The translations under genes and the position numbers were made by a program. From the NCBI RefSeq assembly GCF_008704855.1, contig NZ_CP023691.1:5084001-5148000 (forward strand): a stretch of 64,000 nucleotides of DNA, in the 5' to 3' direction. Below the pieces are notes generated by a model. It searched no databases. It was given only the letters and a program-made list of their open reading frames with translations, and had not been told where the DNA came from. This document shows, one piece after another, positions 49,208 through 58,744 of the stretch (its first letter is position 1; each line of letters opens with the position of its first letter). Source of the DNA: Streptomyces platensis (lineage in GTDB: Bacteria; Actinomycetota; Actinomycetes; Streptomycetales; Streptomycetaceae).

Positions 49208-50620
49208 TTACTTCTTCGCCGCGTCCCCGAACGGCAGCTCCGACCCCGTGATGTCGGCCCGGATGCCGTCCTCCTCGACGGAGATGTTGCGCAGCCGGAC
49301 GTTCCCGGGCGTCTTGGGCAGTTGGAAGGACAGCGAGAGCTGGTCCGCGAGCTGCGGCTTGGTGAGCCCGGTCAGCGCGCCGAGGATCTTCGGGTCGATG
49401 CCGACCTTCTCCAGCAGCCACGGGTGGTCGGCCACCACATCGACCAGATTGACCTTCATCAGCTTCTGGACGAAGCGCGGCGACCCGGTCAGCTCGTGCA
49501 GCTTCCCCTCGTTGTGCAGCGCTTCCTGGATGTACGGCTTGGGAATGCCGATCCGGTCCGCGATCGCCGGGACGCTCAGCATCGACTTGACCTTGGCGGC
49601 CTGCCGGCTGAGCTCGGCGGCGGTCTTGCGGGTCAGCCGCAGGCCCTCCTCCTTGCCGGTGCCGGGGCGGTAGACGGCGATATCGCCGATGTCCAGGCGC
49701 ATCCTGCTGATGTCGGTGGAGACCCCGCGGTCTCCGGCCCGCTGGATGCGCGCCTCGGCCCGTACGCGCAACTCATGGCCGGCGATCGGCAGCCGACCGA
49801 CCGCGCGCACCGCGTTGGGCCCCCGCTCGCTGAACTTCACCTGCGAGGCCCCCAGCTCGCGGTTCATGTCGTCGAAGGCGAGCAGCACGCTGCCGTTCAT
49901 GGTGCCGATCGTGGCGCCCTTGATGGAGCTGGGCAGATCACCGTCGATGCGTACGTCATTCGCGGTGGCCTCGAATTTCGCCAGCGAAACCCGGTCGGCG
50001 GCCAGGTCGGGAATCGTGACTTTCACCTGGTCGACATGCTTGTCCATGACCTGGGTGAGGAACGGGAATCCCTTGATGTCGACCTCGGGAGTGGCGTTCA
50101 GATGCAGTGCGTCCTTCACCTTTTTCGCCGCCGCGTTCTGTACGTACAGCACCGCGAACCGGTCGAAGAGTGTCAGGAATGCCACCCCGACCAAAGCCGT
50201 GACCAGCAGCTTCAGGGTGATCGACATGGCGGCGAACTTGCTGAGCCCGCGCTTCTTGCGGCGGCTGCGGCTGCGGTTGCCGTTGCCGTTCCGGCGGCGG
50301 TGGCTCGGCGGCTTCCAGTCCTCGCCGGTCTCGTCATCCGAGCGCAGTCCGAGGCCCAGCGGGTCGTCGCTGTCGTCGCGCTCGTTGAGGTAGGTGCGCC
50401 GCCGCGGGGCGCCGTCGGCGTCGAACGAGCCGAATTCCGGCTCGGGTTCCGGCTCCGGCTCGGGGTCGGCGAGGGCCGCCAGGTCCGCGTAGGGATTGAT
50501 CGCGTCGAGCTTTCTGGTGTCGCCGGTGGGGTCGTCCTGGACGCCCGGCGCGGGGTAATGCGAGGAGTGCGGCGCGGCGGGCGTGGGCGAGGGTGAAGAT
50601 ATGCGTGTGGGGGTTCGCAT
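49208..50620 (-). CDS. LmeA-like DUF2993 protein with cytosolic low-complexity N-terminus
   Basis: 470 residues. Roughly 150 N-terminal residues are disordered and charged (PEPEPEPEPEFGS, RRRNGNGNRSRSRRKKRG). One transmembrane helix (LLVTALVGVAFLTLFDR) and an exported DUF2993 domain opening with IKGFPFLTQVMDKHVDQVKV follow. It is larger than the paralogue at 36225-36926, with an extra helical insert. Predicted role: phospholipid binding at the outer face of the membrane. It is convergent with the kinase gene. Confidence 0.82.
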   Translation of the reverse strand: MRTPTRISSPSPTPAAPHSSHYPAPGVQDDPTGDTRKLDAINPYADLAALADPEPEPEPEPEFGSFDADGAPRRRTYLNERDDSDDPLGLGLRSDDETGEDWKPPSHRRRNGNGNRSRSRRKKRGLSKFAAMSITLKLLVTALVGVAFLTLFDRFAVLYVQNAAAKKVKDALHLNATPEVDIKGFPFLTQVMDKHVDQVKVTIPDLAADRVSLAKFEATANDVRIDGDLPSSIKGATIGTMNGSVLLAFDDMNRELGASQVKFSERGPNAVRAVGRLPIAGHELRVRAEARIQRAGDRGVSTDISRMRLDIGDIAVYRPGTGKEEGLRLTRKTAAELSRQAAKVKSMLSVPAIADRIGIPKPYIQEALHNEGKLHELTGSPRFVQKLMKVNLVDVVADHPWLLEKVGIDPKILGALTGLTKPQLADQLSLSFQLPKTPGNVRLRNISVEEDGIRADITGSELPFGDAAKK

Positions 50621-50920
50621 CCGCTCATCTCACCACGAGCGGGTCCCTTGAACGCAAGTCGTACCGGAAGTAAGTCGGATACATGAGGGTTGTCCCGCCG
50701 CTCTTGGCAAAAAATTAACGTGCAGGGACTGCGACTTGAACTACCGTCACCTCTCTTGGTGACCCCGGGCGACAGTGCGCGGCTTGTCGTCGTCCATTGA
50801 TCCATACCTGGACTCTCCGCGCCATTGCCCGGCTTATTCGTTTCCTTCCTCGCATTCAGCTCATTCACCCAACAAACGGAAGACGGTTGTCATCCCATGA
50901 AGTCGCAGGAAGCTGCCCCC

Positions 50921-51778
50921 ATGATCGTTGTGACCGGCGCAACAGGCAACATCGGCCGCGTACTTGTCCGCCGGCTCCTCGCGGAGGGCGCCGCGGTCCG
51001 CGCGCTGACCCGTGATCCGGCCCGCGCCGGGCTGCCCGCCGAGGCCGAGACCGTCCGCGCCGACCTCACCGGCGCGGACGCCCTCGAACCGTTGCTGGCC
51101 GGGGCCGAGGCGCTGTTCCTCAATCTCGCGGCCGGCGGCGACCACGCCGCGGCGGCGCTGACCGAGGCCGCCGTCCGGGCCGGTGTCCGCCGGATCGTCC
51201 TCAACTCCTCGATGGCGGTGACCGATACGCCGGACGACGACGCGCACCACATCGCCCGCCTGCACGCCGGTCTGGAGCGCGCCGTGCGGGACTCCGGCCT
51301 GGAGTGGACCTTTGTGCGCGGCGGCAACTACGCCACCAACGCACTCGCCTGGGCCCCGGCGATCCGCACGTCCGGTGTGGTCCGCGACGCGCACCCGGAC
51401 GCCCGCGGCGTCCCCGTCCACGAGGCCGACCTCGCCGATGTCGCGGCCACCGCCCTGCTGGACCGCAGTGGCGCGCACCTCGGCCAGGCGTATCTCGTCA
51501 CCGGCCCGGCGGAGCTGACGGTGGCCCAGCAGGTCGCCGAGATCGGCCGGGCGACCGGCAAGGAAACCCGGGTCGAGCAGATCTCCGAGGAGGCGGCGGC
51601 CGAGGCGATGGCCGGGCCGCACTTCCCCAAGGAGGCCGCGCTGGAACTGGTCCGGATGTTCGGCCGCACCGTCGACGCGCCGGCCTTCCCCGTCTCGGAC
51701 GCCGTCGAGCAGATCACCGGACGCCCGGCCCGGACGTTCGCCCAGTGGGCGCGGGATCACGCCGCCGACTTCTCCTGA
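50921..51778 (+). CDS. NmrA-like NAD(P)-binding protein
   Basis: 285 residues. The atypical extended SDR/NmrA fold starts with MIVVTGATGNIGRVLVRRLL, has VRADLTGADAL after strand 3, and NSSMAVTD and ERAVRDSGLEWTFVRGGNYA as typical NmrA features. There is no Tyr-x3-Lys. The start is set by AGGAAG eight bases before 50921; the ATG at 50897 is less well placed. Enzymatic or redox-sensing role unknown. The upstream gap (50621-50920) has an AT-rich promoter-like stretch near 50707-50720 and no gene. Confidence 0.85.
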   Translation: MIVVTGATGNIGRVLVRRLLAEGAAVRALTRDPARAGLPAEAETVRADLTGADALEPLLAGAEALFLNLAAGGDHAAAALTEAAVRAGVRRIVLNSSMAVTDTPDDDAHHIARLHAGLERAVRDSGLEWTFVRGGNYATNALAWAPAIRTSGVVRDAHPDARGVPVHEADLADVAATALLDRSGAHLGQAYLVTGPAELTVAQQVAEIGRATGKETRVEQISEEAAAEAMAGPHFPKEAALELVRMFGRTVDAPAFPVSDAVEQITGRPARTFAQWARDHAADFS

Positions 51779-52329
51779 CCGGCCGGGCCGCCGGTGCCCC
51801 CGGCGGCCCGCAGGCCCCTGTGGTGGAGCACGGCCAGCGGCAGCAACACCACCGCGCCCACGAAGAAGTACGCATTGATCGCCATGCCGGTCCAGAACTC
51901 CCCGGACGACGGGTCGGCCGGCTGCTCCGCCATCCCCAGCAGCCCGTACGGGGTGAGCCCGGTGGCCGTGGTGACGTTCTCGACCAGCCCCGGCACACCC
52001 CGTACGACCAGCAGCACCGCCCCGAACCAGAGCGGCGGCAGCACCATCCAGGGCGGGAGCCGGCGGCCCCACGGCCGGACGGTGGCGAGCGCGAGCACCG
52101 CCCCGATCGCCGACATCGCCGTGATCAGCCCGTCGTAGGCGAGAAATCCCCACACCGGGACGCGGTCCGCGCCGCCCCTCGCCGACCGGTAGTCGATCCC
52201 CATCCACAGATGCCAGCCGAACGACACCGCCAGCCACCCGAAGGCCGCATACGCCCAGAACACCGGCCGCTGGCCCACCGCCCGCACCCCGGCCGGGCCA
52301 CGCATCGCGCCACGCACAGAAGTCCTCAT
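51757..52329 (-). CDS. Hypothetical multi-pass membrane protein (DUF3995-like)
   Basis: 190 residues with four hydrophobic helices: VFWAYAAFGWLAVSFGWHLW, LITAMSAIGAVLALATV, MVLPPLWFGAVLLVV and AYFFVGAVVLLPLAVLHH. It looks like the DUF3995-type proteins common in actinobacteria, without known role. The ATG at 52329 is preferred to an upstream arginine-rich extension. Its 3' end overlaps that of the convergent NmrA-like gene by 22 bp. Confidence 0.75.
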   Translation of the reverse strand: MRTSVRGAMRGPAGVRAVGQRPVFWAYAAFGWLAVSFGWHLWMGIDYRSARGGADRVPVWGFLAYDGLITAMSAIGAVLALATVRPWGRRLPPWMVLPPLWFGAVLLVVRGVPGLVENVTTATGLTPYGLLGMAEQPADPSSGEFWTGMAINAYFFVGAVVLLPLAVLHHRGLRAAGGTGGPAGQEKSAA

Positions 52330-52493
52330 GTCCAGCACGCTACGAACGCCCCGGCCCGACGGCGTCCTCCCGCGGACCCGCCCCCTTCCCCCACCCGGCG
52401 GAGCCCCCACTGCCCCTAGGGGAACCCCGATTTGCCCCCGACCCCGCCGAAAATCCTTTGCCGCCGCCCCACTCACCGCCCTACCGTCCGCGC

Positions 52494-53420
52494 ATGCTGC
52501 CTCGCGTGGACACGGACGACGAGTGGGACGCGATCGTCCCCGACGAAACGGTGATGCGGCCGGGCGTCGCCGCGCTCTGCACCCGGCTCGGTCTCCGGGC
52601 CGACCCCCTCACCCGCTATCCGGCGGGCTCCCAGCCCGTCTACGCCGTCGGGAAGCGCTATGTCCTCAAGCTCTTCCCCGCCGCCGCGGCCGATGACGGC
52701 GTGACCGAGGCCCATGTCCTCGCCCACCTCCAGGGGCGGCTCCCCGTCCCCACCCCGTACGTCCACGACGCCGGTCCGTACGAGAACGGCTGGCGCTACG
52801 TCCTGATGTCCCGCCTGCGCGGCACCGACCTGGCCGTCACCTGGCCCCGCATACCCCGCGCCGACCAGGACCGGATCGCCACCGAAGCCGGCGAGACCCT
52901 GGCCGCCCTGCACGCCCTGGACCCGTCACCGCTCGCCGGGGTCCTCGGCCCCGGCGACTGGGACGACTTCCTCGCCCGGCAGCGCACCACCGCGGTCGAC
53001 CGGCAGCGCGCCCACGGACTGCCGGAACCCTGGCTGGAACAGATCCCCGGCTTCCTCGCCGCCGCGCCGCCGTCCGCCCGGGAGCCCGGCGTGCTGCTCC
53101 ACACGGAGTTCATGCGCCAGCATCTGACCGTCGACGCCTACGACGACTGGCGGCTGACCGGCCTCCTCGACTTCGAACCCGCGATGATCGGCCGGCCCGC
53201 CTACGACTTCGTCGCCGTGGGCCTCTACGTCTCCCGCGCCGACCCCCGCCTCCTGTCACGCATCTTCCGCGCCTACGGCGAGACCTTCACCCCCACCGAC
53301 CTCCTCGCCCACACCCTCCTGCACGTCCACGGCAACCTCCCCCGCTACCTCCGCGAACTGCCCACCCCACCCGAGCCGACCCTGGAGTCCCTCGCGGAGA
53401 CGTGGTTCGGGACGGGGTGA
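52494..53420 (+). CDS. Aminoglycoside-phosphotransferase-like kinase
   Basis: 308 residues of the APH/choline-kinase-like fold. The nucleotide-binding lysine is in KRYVLKLFP, the catalytic loop reads LLHTEFMRQHL where HxD is usual, and the metal motif is LLDFEPAMIG. The loop with Glu in place of Asp is shared by a subgroup near hygromycin-type kinases, so activity is possible but the substrate is unknown. It stands alone between the membrane protein and nucleotidase genes. Confidence 0.82.
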   Translation: MLPRVDTDDEWDAIVPDETVMRPGVAALCTRLGLRADPLTRYPAGSQPVYAVGKRYVLKLFPAAAADDGVTEAHVLAHLQGRLPVPTPYVHDAGPYENGWRYVLMSRLRGTDLAVTWPRIPRADQDRIATEAGETLAALHALDPSPLAGVLGPGDWDDFLARQRTTAVDRQRAHGLPEPWLEQIPGFLAAAPPSAREPGVLLHTEFMRQHLTVDAYDDWRLTGLLDFEPAMIGRPAYDFVAVGLYVSRADPRLLSRIFRAYGETFTPTDLLAHTLLHVHGNLPRYLRELPTPPEPTLESLAETWFGTG

Positions 53421-53472
53421 GGGCGGGGTGGGCAGTTCTACTTCCTACTTCGTGCTCCCTACTTCCTGCTTC

Positions 53473-55281
53473 CTACTTCACGACCGTGATCCGGTCCGCC
53501 TTCGGCGGAGTCAGGGGCCCGGTCGCCGAGGAGTGGGCCGTCAGGTAGGCGGTGAAGGCGTCGAGGTCGGAGGGGCCGACGTACTTGTTCTTGCCGTCCT
53601 TGAAGGCGGGGAAGCCGTCGCCGCCGCCGGCCAGGAACTCGTTCATGGCGACGCGGTAGGTCTTGGCCGGGTCGAGGGGCTCCCCGTCCAGCTTCACCGA
53701 GTCCTTGACGACGCGGTCGGTGCCCGACTTGGTCATGTCCAGGGTGTAGGTCAGGCCCCTGGAGACCTGAAGGATCTTCGGGGAGGCCGCGTTGGGGCCG
53801 CTGACCTGCTGCTGGAGGCCGCTGAGGAGCTGGGCGCCGGTGAGGTCGATGACGTTCATCATGTTGGTGAACGGCTGGACGGTGAACGCCTCCCCGTAGG
53901 TGACGACCCCGTCGCCCTCCGAGCCGGACGCCGTGAAGGCGAGGTCGGAGCGGATGCCGCCCGGGTTCATCAGGGCGAGCTGGGCGCCGCCCTTGCCGTC
54001 CGCCTTGGTGGCTTCGAGCTGGGCGTCGGAGATGACGTCGCCGAGCGGTGACTCGGGGGCGTTGGCGCCGCGGCCCGCGATATCGGCGGAGATATGGCCG
54101 ACCGGGCGGCCCGCGACCGGCGCGGCCAGCTTGTTCCAGCGGGCGATCAGGGACGTCATGTCCGCGGCCTTGGGCTGGTCGCGGTGGACGACGTGGTTGA
54201 CCGCACCGGGCGCCTTGACGCTGGTCCGCACGATGTCGTGGGTCCGGCGGTCGTAGGTGAGCGTGGTGTCGGTGTAGAGCTTGCCGTACGACGCGGCGGA
54301 GGTGACGGTGCGCGGCCGGCCGGACGGGTCCGGGATGGTGCAGGCGTAGGCCTGGTGGGTGTGGCCGGTGACCAGCGCGTCGACCTTCGGGGTGACGTGT
54401 TTGGCGATCTCGGTGATCGGACCGGAGATGCCGTCGCCGGGGCCGGGGCTGTCGCAGTTGTAGTTGTACGAGGTGGAGGCGGGCATTCCGCCCTCGTGGA
54501 TCAGGGCCACGACCGACTTCACGCCCTGCCGGTTGAGGACCTTGGCGTACTTGTTGATCGTCTCGACCTCGTCATGGAACTTCAGGCCCTTGATGCCCTC
54601 GGCGTTGACGATGTCCGGGGTGCCCTCCAGCGTGACCCCGATGAAGCCGATCTTGACGCCCTTGTGCTTCCAGACGGTGTACGGCTTGAGCAGCGGCTTG
54701 CCGGTCTTCTCGTCCGTGACATTGGCGGTGAGGTACGGGAAGCCGGCGCCCCGGAACTTCTTGCCGTCCTCGTAGCAGCCGTCCTTCGGGTGACAGCCAC
54801 CCTTCTGAAGCCGCGTCAGTTCCTTCCGGCCCTCGTCGAATTCATGGTTGCCGACGGAGGTGACATCGAGGCCCAGCTTGTTCATCGCCTCGACGGTCGG
54901 TTCGTCGTGGAACAGCCCGGACAGCAGCGGGCTGGCCCCGACCAGGTCGCCGGCCGCGGCGGTCACCGAGTAGGGGTGGCCCTTACGGGCCGTCCGCAGC
55001 GACTGCGCGAGGTACTCGGCACCGCCCGCCGGGACGCTCTTCTTGCTGCCGTCCGCCTGGAGCTCCTCGACCGTGCCGGAGGAGCCCTGCGGCGGTTCCA
55101 GGTTGCCGTGGAAGTCGTTGAAGGAAAGCAGCTGGACGTCGACGGTGCGGCCGGTGCGGTCGCCATGGCCGGTGTCGGCGCCGGCCGGCAGAGCGCCGGC
55201 GGCAATTCCTGCGGCGGCCAGTACGGCGGCGCCGATCGTCAATCTTCGTACGGCGCGGCGCCGTTGCGGTGTCGCGGGCAT
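53473..55281 (-). CDS. Secreted 5'-nucleotidase/UshA-type phosphatase
   Basis: 602 residues. A signal peptide (VRRLTIGAAVLAAAGIAAGA, then LPAGAD) is followed by the calcineurin-type metallophosphatase domain: LLSFNDFHGNLEP, AGDLVGASP, SVGNHEFDEG, VALIHEGG and VTGHTHQ carry the two-metal ligands. The C-terminal 5_nucleotid_C domain has NPGGIRSDL and the substrate clamp NEFLAGGGDGF. It releases phosphate from extracellular nucleotides. Start at 55281 after CAGGAGGGG. I see no in-register PHO box upstream, although the S. coelicolor counterpart (SCO4152 as recalled) is phosphate-regulated. Confidence 0.92.
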   Translation of the reverse strand: MPATPQRRRAVRRLTIGAAVLAAAGIAAGALPAGADTGHGDRTGRTVDVQLLSFNDFHGNLEPPQGSSGTVEELQADGSKKSVPAGGAEYLAQSLRTARKGHPYSVTAAAGDLVGASPLLSGLFHDEPTVEAMNKLGLDVTSVGNHEFDEGRKELTRLQKGGCHPKDGCYEDGKKFRGAGFPYLTANVTDEKTGKPLLKPYTVWKHKGVKIGFIGVTLEGTPDIVNAEGIKGLKFHDEVETINKYAKVLNRQGVKSVVALIHEGGMPASTSYNYNCDSPGPGDGISGPITEIAKHVTPKVDALVTGHTHQAYACTIPDPSGRPRTVTSAASYGKLYTDTTLTYDRRTHDIVRTSVKAPGAVNHVVHRDQPKAADMTSLIARWNKLAAPVAGRPVGHISADIAGRGANAPESPLGDVISDAQLEATKADGKGGAQLALMNPGGIRSDLAFTASGSEGDGVVTYGEAFTVQPFTNMMNVIDLTGAQLLSGLQQQVSGPNAASPKILQVSRGLTYTLDMTKSGTDRVVKDSVKLDGEPLDPAKTYRVAMNEFLAGGGDGFPAFKDGKNKYVGPSDLDAFTAYLTAHSSATGPLTPPKADRITVVK

Positions 55282-55438
55282 GGGGGTCCCCTCCTGGATG
55301 TTCCTGAGCGGACGGCAGCTTATGGTCCACGCGCGTAGCGCAACAGGGGTGCACAGGTGACGAGCTGGTTGCGGGGGAGGGAGGACCGAGTGCGGGTGGT
55401 GCCCCGCCCGGGGCGCGGGGGAGTCGTACGCTTCACAC

Positions 55439-56377
55439 ATGAATGACGCTGCACAGGAGATGGGCCGGGCCGGCCGCAGGATTCAGGTGGTCGACGAGCT
55501 GGCGCCGGAAGCGGGCGCGGCCGTCCTTGAGCTGATCGAGCGGGCCGCGCGGACGGACGGGCAGCCCGCCGTGTCCGAGCAGGGGCGGCTCCAGTTGCGC
55601 GGGGGCCGGCGTGACGGCGTGCGCCATGTGCTGGTGTACACGCGCGGCGACGAGGGTGAGGAGCTGGTCGCCTACGGGCAGCTGGAGGACACCGACCCGG
55701 TGGAGGCGCCGGCCGCCGAACTGGTGGTGCACCCCGGGCACCGCGGCCGCGGGCACGGCCGGGCGCTGGGCGGCGAGCTGCTGGAGCAGTCCGGGCGCCG
55801 GCTGCGGGTCTGGGCGCACGGCGGGCATCCGGCCGCGCGGCACCTCGCCCAGACCCTGGGGCTGACGATGTTCCGGGAGCTGCGGCAGATGCGGCGCTCG
55901 CTGACGGATCTGGAGCTGCCGGAGCCGGTGCTGCCGGAGGGCGTGTCCGTACGGACCTTCCAGCCGGGTACCGACGACGCGGCCTGGCTGGAGGTGAACG
56001 CGGAGGCGTTCGCGCACCATCCGGAGCAGGGTTCGCTGATCCAGCGCGATCTGGACGACCGCAAGGCCGAGGCGTGGTTCGACCCCAAGGGCTTCTTCCT
56101 GGCGGAGGAGGAAGGGCGGCTGGTCGGCTTCCACTGGACCAAGGTGCACGCCGACGAGGGCCTCGGAGAGGTCTATGTGCTGGGCGTGCGGCCGGGCGCC
56201 CAGGGCGGCGGTCTGGGCAAGGCGCTGACCTCGATCGGGCTGCGCCATCTGGCCGGCCAGGGGCTGCCGACGGCGATGCTGTACGTGGACGCGGACAACA
56301 AGGCGGCGGTGACCGTGTACGAGCGGATGGGGTTCGCGACGCACGAGACGGATCTGATGTACCGCTCGGAGACGTGA
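55439..56377 (+). CDS. mshD: Mycothiol synthase (acetyl-CoA:Cys-GlcN-Ins acetyltransferase)
   Basis: 312 residues made of two GNAT domains. The first has VVHPGHRGRGHGRALG; the second, catalytic one has VLGVRPGAQGGGLGKALTS as acetyl-CoA loop and ends VYERMGFATHETDLMYR. It performs the last step of mycothiol synthesis. The start at 55439 gives a peptide beginning MNDAAQEMGRA. It is divergent from the nucleotidase gene, as I recall for SCO4151/SCO4152. Confidence 0.93.
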   Translation: MNDAAQEMGRAGRRIQVVDELAPEAGAAVLELIERAARTDGQPAVSEQGRLQLRGGRRDGVRHVLVYTRGDEGEELVAYGQLEDTDPVEAPAAELVVHPGHRGRGHGRALGGELLEQSGRRLRVWAHGGHPAARHLAQTLGLTMFRELRQMRRSLTDLELPEPVLPEGVSVRTFQPGTDDAAWLEVNAEAFAHHPEQGSLIQRDLDDRKAEAWFDPKGFFLAEEEGRLVGFHWTKVHADEGLGEVYVLGVRPGAQGGGLGKALTSIGLRHLAGQGLPTAMLYVDADNKAAVTVYERMGFATHETDLMYRSET

Positions 56378-56564
56378 CGGCGATGAGCTGAGGCCGGAGA
56401 GCGGCGGCCGGGCGGCGCCGGAGCGTGGCTGAACCTGAGGGGCGGACCCGTGAGGGCCGCCCCTTCGGCGTTGCCGGGGGCTGGTCGCGGGTGGGGGAGA
56501 GGCCGCCCCACGGGCCGCGTGGGCGGCTGAGGTTGACAGGTGCAGCCCACTTCCCCCACCCTTT

Positions 56565-56580
56565 CACTACTTAATTAGTG
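56565..56580. promoter_or_regulatory. Palindrome abutting ABC-transporter start codon
   Basis: CACTA (56565-56569) and TAGTG (56576-56580) flank CTTAAT. The AT-rich centre could be a -10, and the ATG follows at 56583, so the message may be leaderless. Such sites resemble operators of GntR/YtrA regulators of ABC transporters, but no such gene is adjacent. Confidence 0.5.
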
Positions 56581-56582
56581 GA

Positions 56583-57701
56583 ATGGCTCAGGGGGGCGGG
56601 GTGCGGCCGATGGCCATGGACCAGGTGACCGGCCGGACCTCGGGGCGCACCGCCGTCGAGGCGGTCGGCCTCGGCAAGCGGTACCGCCGCCGCTGGGCGC
56701 TGCGCGACTGCACCTTCCGGCTGCCGGCCGGCCGTATCTGCGCACTGGTCGGGCCCGGCGGCGCCGGGAAGAGCACTCTGCTCTCGCTGGTCTCCGGGCT
56801 GACCCGCCCCCGCGAAGGGGCCCTACGGGTCTGGGGCGAGGCCCCGTCCGGCGCCTCGGCCCGCCCCCGGATCGCCCACCTCACCCAGGGCAAACCGCGC
56901 TACCCCCGGCTGACGGTCGCCGAGACCCTCCGGCTGGGCCGTGAGCGCAACCCCGGCCGCTGGAGCGGACGGTGCGCCGAACGGATCGTCCGGGACTGCC
57001 AGCTCCCCCTCGGCGCCCGGGTCGGCGCCCTCTCCGCCGGGCAGCGCACCTTTCTCGCCCTCGCCCTCGCCTTCGCCAGGAGCCCCGAACTCCTGCTGCT
57101 CGACGAGCCGTTGGCCGGCCTCGACCCCCTCGCCCGGCACCGGATCACCGCACTGCTGCTGGCCCAGGCCGCCGAGCAGGGCACCACCGTCGTCCTGTCG
57201 TCGGACCTGCTCGCCGAGCTCGACGGGGTCTGTGACCATCTGCTGGTGCTGGGCGGCGGCCGGGTGCGGCTCGCGGGCGAGGTCGATGACGTCATCGGGG
57301 CGCACGCCCTGGTGATGGGGCAGCGCCGGGGTGCGGGGCTGCCGCCCGGGATCGCCGCGCATCCGGTCGTCGAGGCGCAGCTGTCGGGGCGTCACTTCAC
57401 CGCGGTCGTACGGCGCAAGGGCCCGATGGCGGCCGGGCCCTGGGAGGTCGTGGAGCCGTCCCTGGAGGAGCTGCTGCTCGCCTATCTGCGCGCGCCCGGC
57501 GCCCCCGGCCTGAGCGCACCGAGCGCGGAACCGGTCTCGGCGCCCGGGCCCCGCCGGCCCGGCAACAAGCCCGGCATCCCCGGCCTGCCGCGCAACGGGC
57601 CGCCCGGCCCGGCCGGCCTGCGCGGCGGCCGGCCGTACCCGCCGGACAGCGCACCACACACACGGCACATCCATCACAGCGGCAAGGGAGCGGCGGCATG
57701 A
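56583..57701 (+). CDS. ABC transporter ATP-binding protein
   Basis: 372 residues. Walker A reads VGPGGAGKST, Walker B LLLLDEPLAGLD, and the H-loop region VVLSSDLLAEL lacks the usual His (Ser-Asp instead). The signature is divergent, LSAGQRTFLALA. After the ATPase comes a small extra domain and a long Pro/Gly-rich tail of about 70 residues. Possible ATG starts are 56583, 56610 and 56616. It is coupled (ATGA) to the permease gene that follows; substrate unknown. Confidence 0.88.
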   Translation: MAQGGGVRPMAMDQVTGRTSGRTAVEAVGLGKRYRRRWALRDCTFRLPAGRICALVGPGGAGKSTLLSLVSGLTRPREGALRVWGEAPSGASARPRIAHLTQGKPRYPRLTVAETLRLGRERNPGRWSGRCAERIVRDCQLPLGARVGALSAGQRTFLALALAFARSPELLLLDEPLAGLDPLARHRITALLLAQAAEQGTTVVLSSDLLAELDGVCDHLLVLGGGRVRLAGEVDDVIGAHALVMGQRRGAGLPPGIAAHPVVEAQLSGRHFTAVVRRKGPMAAGPWEVVEPSLEELLLAYLRAPGAPGLSAPSAEPVSAPGPRRPGNKPGIPGLPRNGPPGPAGLRGGRPYPPDSAPHTRHIHHSGKGAAA

Positions 57702-58744
57702 CCACCACAGCACACCTCGGGGCGAACGGGGCCGGACCCGCCGCGGGCGATCCTGGCGGGGCGCGGGAGGCGGGCGGCCGCGGACGGCTGGGCGGGCTCG
57801 TCTGGCTGGTCCGGCGGCAGCACCGGCTGTTCTTCGGCATGCTGCTCGCCGCCGTGACCGCCGGTGCGGTCGGGTGCGCCGTGCTGCGCAGCCGGGCGGC
57901 CGCGTTCATCGACGCCCACCACCTCGACGGCTGCTCGATGATCTCCCTGGTCCCGCGCTGCGACGGCACCCAGGATGCGGTCAACGCATTCCGCGGCGCC
58001 TACACCCGCCCCCTGCAACTCGCCGAGGCGGAGCTGCTGTTGCTGCCCGTGCTGATCGCCCTGTTCCTCGGTGCGCCGCTGATCGCCCGCGAGCTGGAGG
58101 CCGGCACCCACAAGCTCGTACTGACCCAGTCGGTCGGCCCGCTGCGCTGGCTGGCGGCGAAGACCGCGCTGCCCGCGCTGGTCGTACTGACCGCCACCAC
58201 GGCTCTCTCGGCGGTGTTCGCCTGGATGTGGCAGGTCATCGGCGACGAGGTCTCTGGCTCCTACTGGTACTCGACCCTCGGCTTCGCCTCTCTCGGCCCG
58301 GTGCCGGTCGCCTACTCCCTGCTGGCCCTGGCGATCGGGGTGCTGGCCGGGCTGCGGCTGCGCCGTACGGTGCTGACGATGGGGGTGACGCTGGGCGCCA
58401 TGGTCGTGGTCCAGGTCGCGCTCGGGCAGATCAGGCCGTACCTGCTGCCGACCAGGAGCACCGAGTTCGCGCCCAAGGAGTCGGCCCAACTGCCGGACAA
58501 CGCCTGGCTCGTGGGGCAGGGGTACTACACCCGCTCCGGCGCCCATCTGCCCGACACCGTCTGCGAGTCGGCGGGCGACCACGAGGGCTGCCTGCGGACA
58601 CACCACGTGGTCGGCCAGTACATGGACCACCACCCGGTGTCGCACCACTGGCCGCTGGCCTGGATCGAGAGCGGCATCGTGCTCGCCCTGACGGCCGTAC
58701 TGACCGTGATCGCTTTCCGGGTGATGCGCCGCCGGCACGGCTGA
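57698..58744 (+). CDS. ABC-2-type permease subunit
   Basis: 348 residues with six hydrophobic helices: GMLLAAVTAGAVGCAVLRS, LLLLPVLIALFLGAPLIARE, ALVVLTATTALSAVFAWMW, PVAYSLLALAIGVLAGL, and so on, to IVLALTAVLTVIAFRVM. The ARELEAGTHKLVLTQSVGPL segment is the coupling-helix pattern of ABC-2 exporters acting with the preceding ATPase. The extracellular loop contains several Cys and His residues. Its start overlaps the ATPase stop. Confidence 0.88.
   Translation: MTTTAHLGANGAGPAAGDPGGAREAGGRGRLGGLVWLVRRQHRLFFGMLLAAVTAGAVGCAVLRSRAAAFIDAHHLDGCSMISLVPRCDGTQDAVNAFRGAYTRPLQLAEAELLLLPVLIALFLGAPLIARELEAGTHKLVLTQSVGPLRWLAAKTALPALVVLTATTALSAVFAWMWQVIGDEVSGSYWYSTLGFASLGPVPVAYSLLALAIGVLAGLRLRRTVLTMGVTLGAMVVVQVALGQIRPYLLPTRSTEFAPKESAQLPDNAWLVGQGYYTRSGAHLPDTVCESAGDHEGCLRTHHVVGQYMDHHPVSHHWPLAWIESGIVLALTAVLTVIAFRVMRRRHG

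Noticed and set aside
55282..55438. Possible PHO box upstream of the 5'-nucleotidase gene
   Set aside because: GTCACC and GCACC occur on the minus strand, but the units are 8 bp apart instead of 11 and match poorly.
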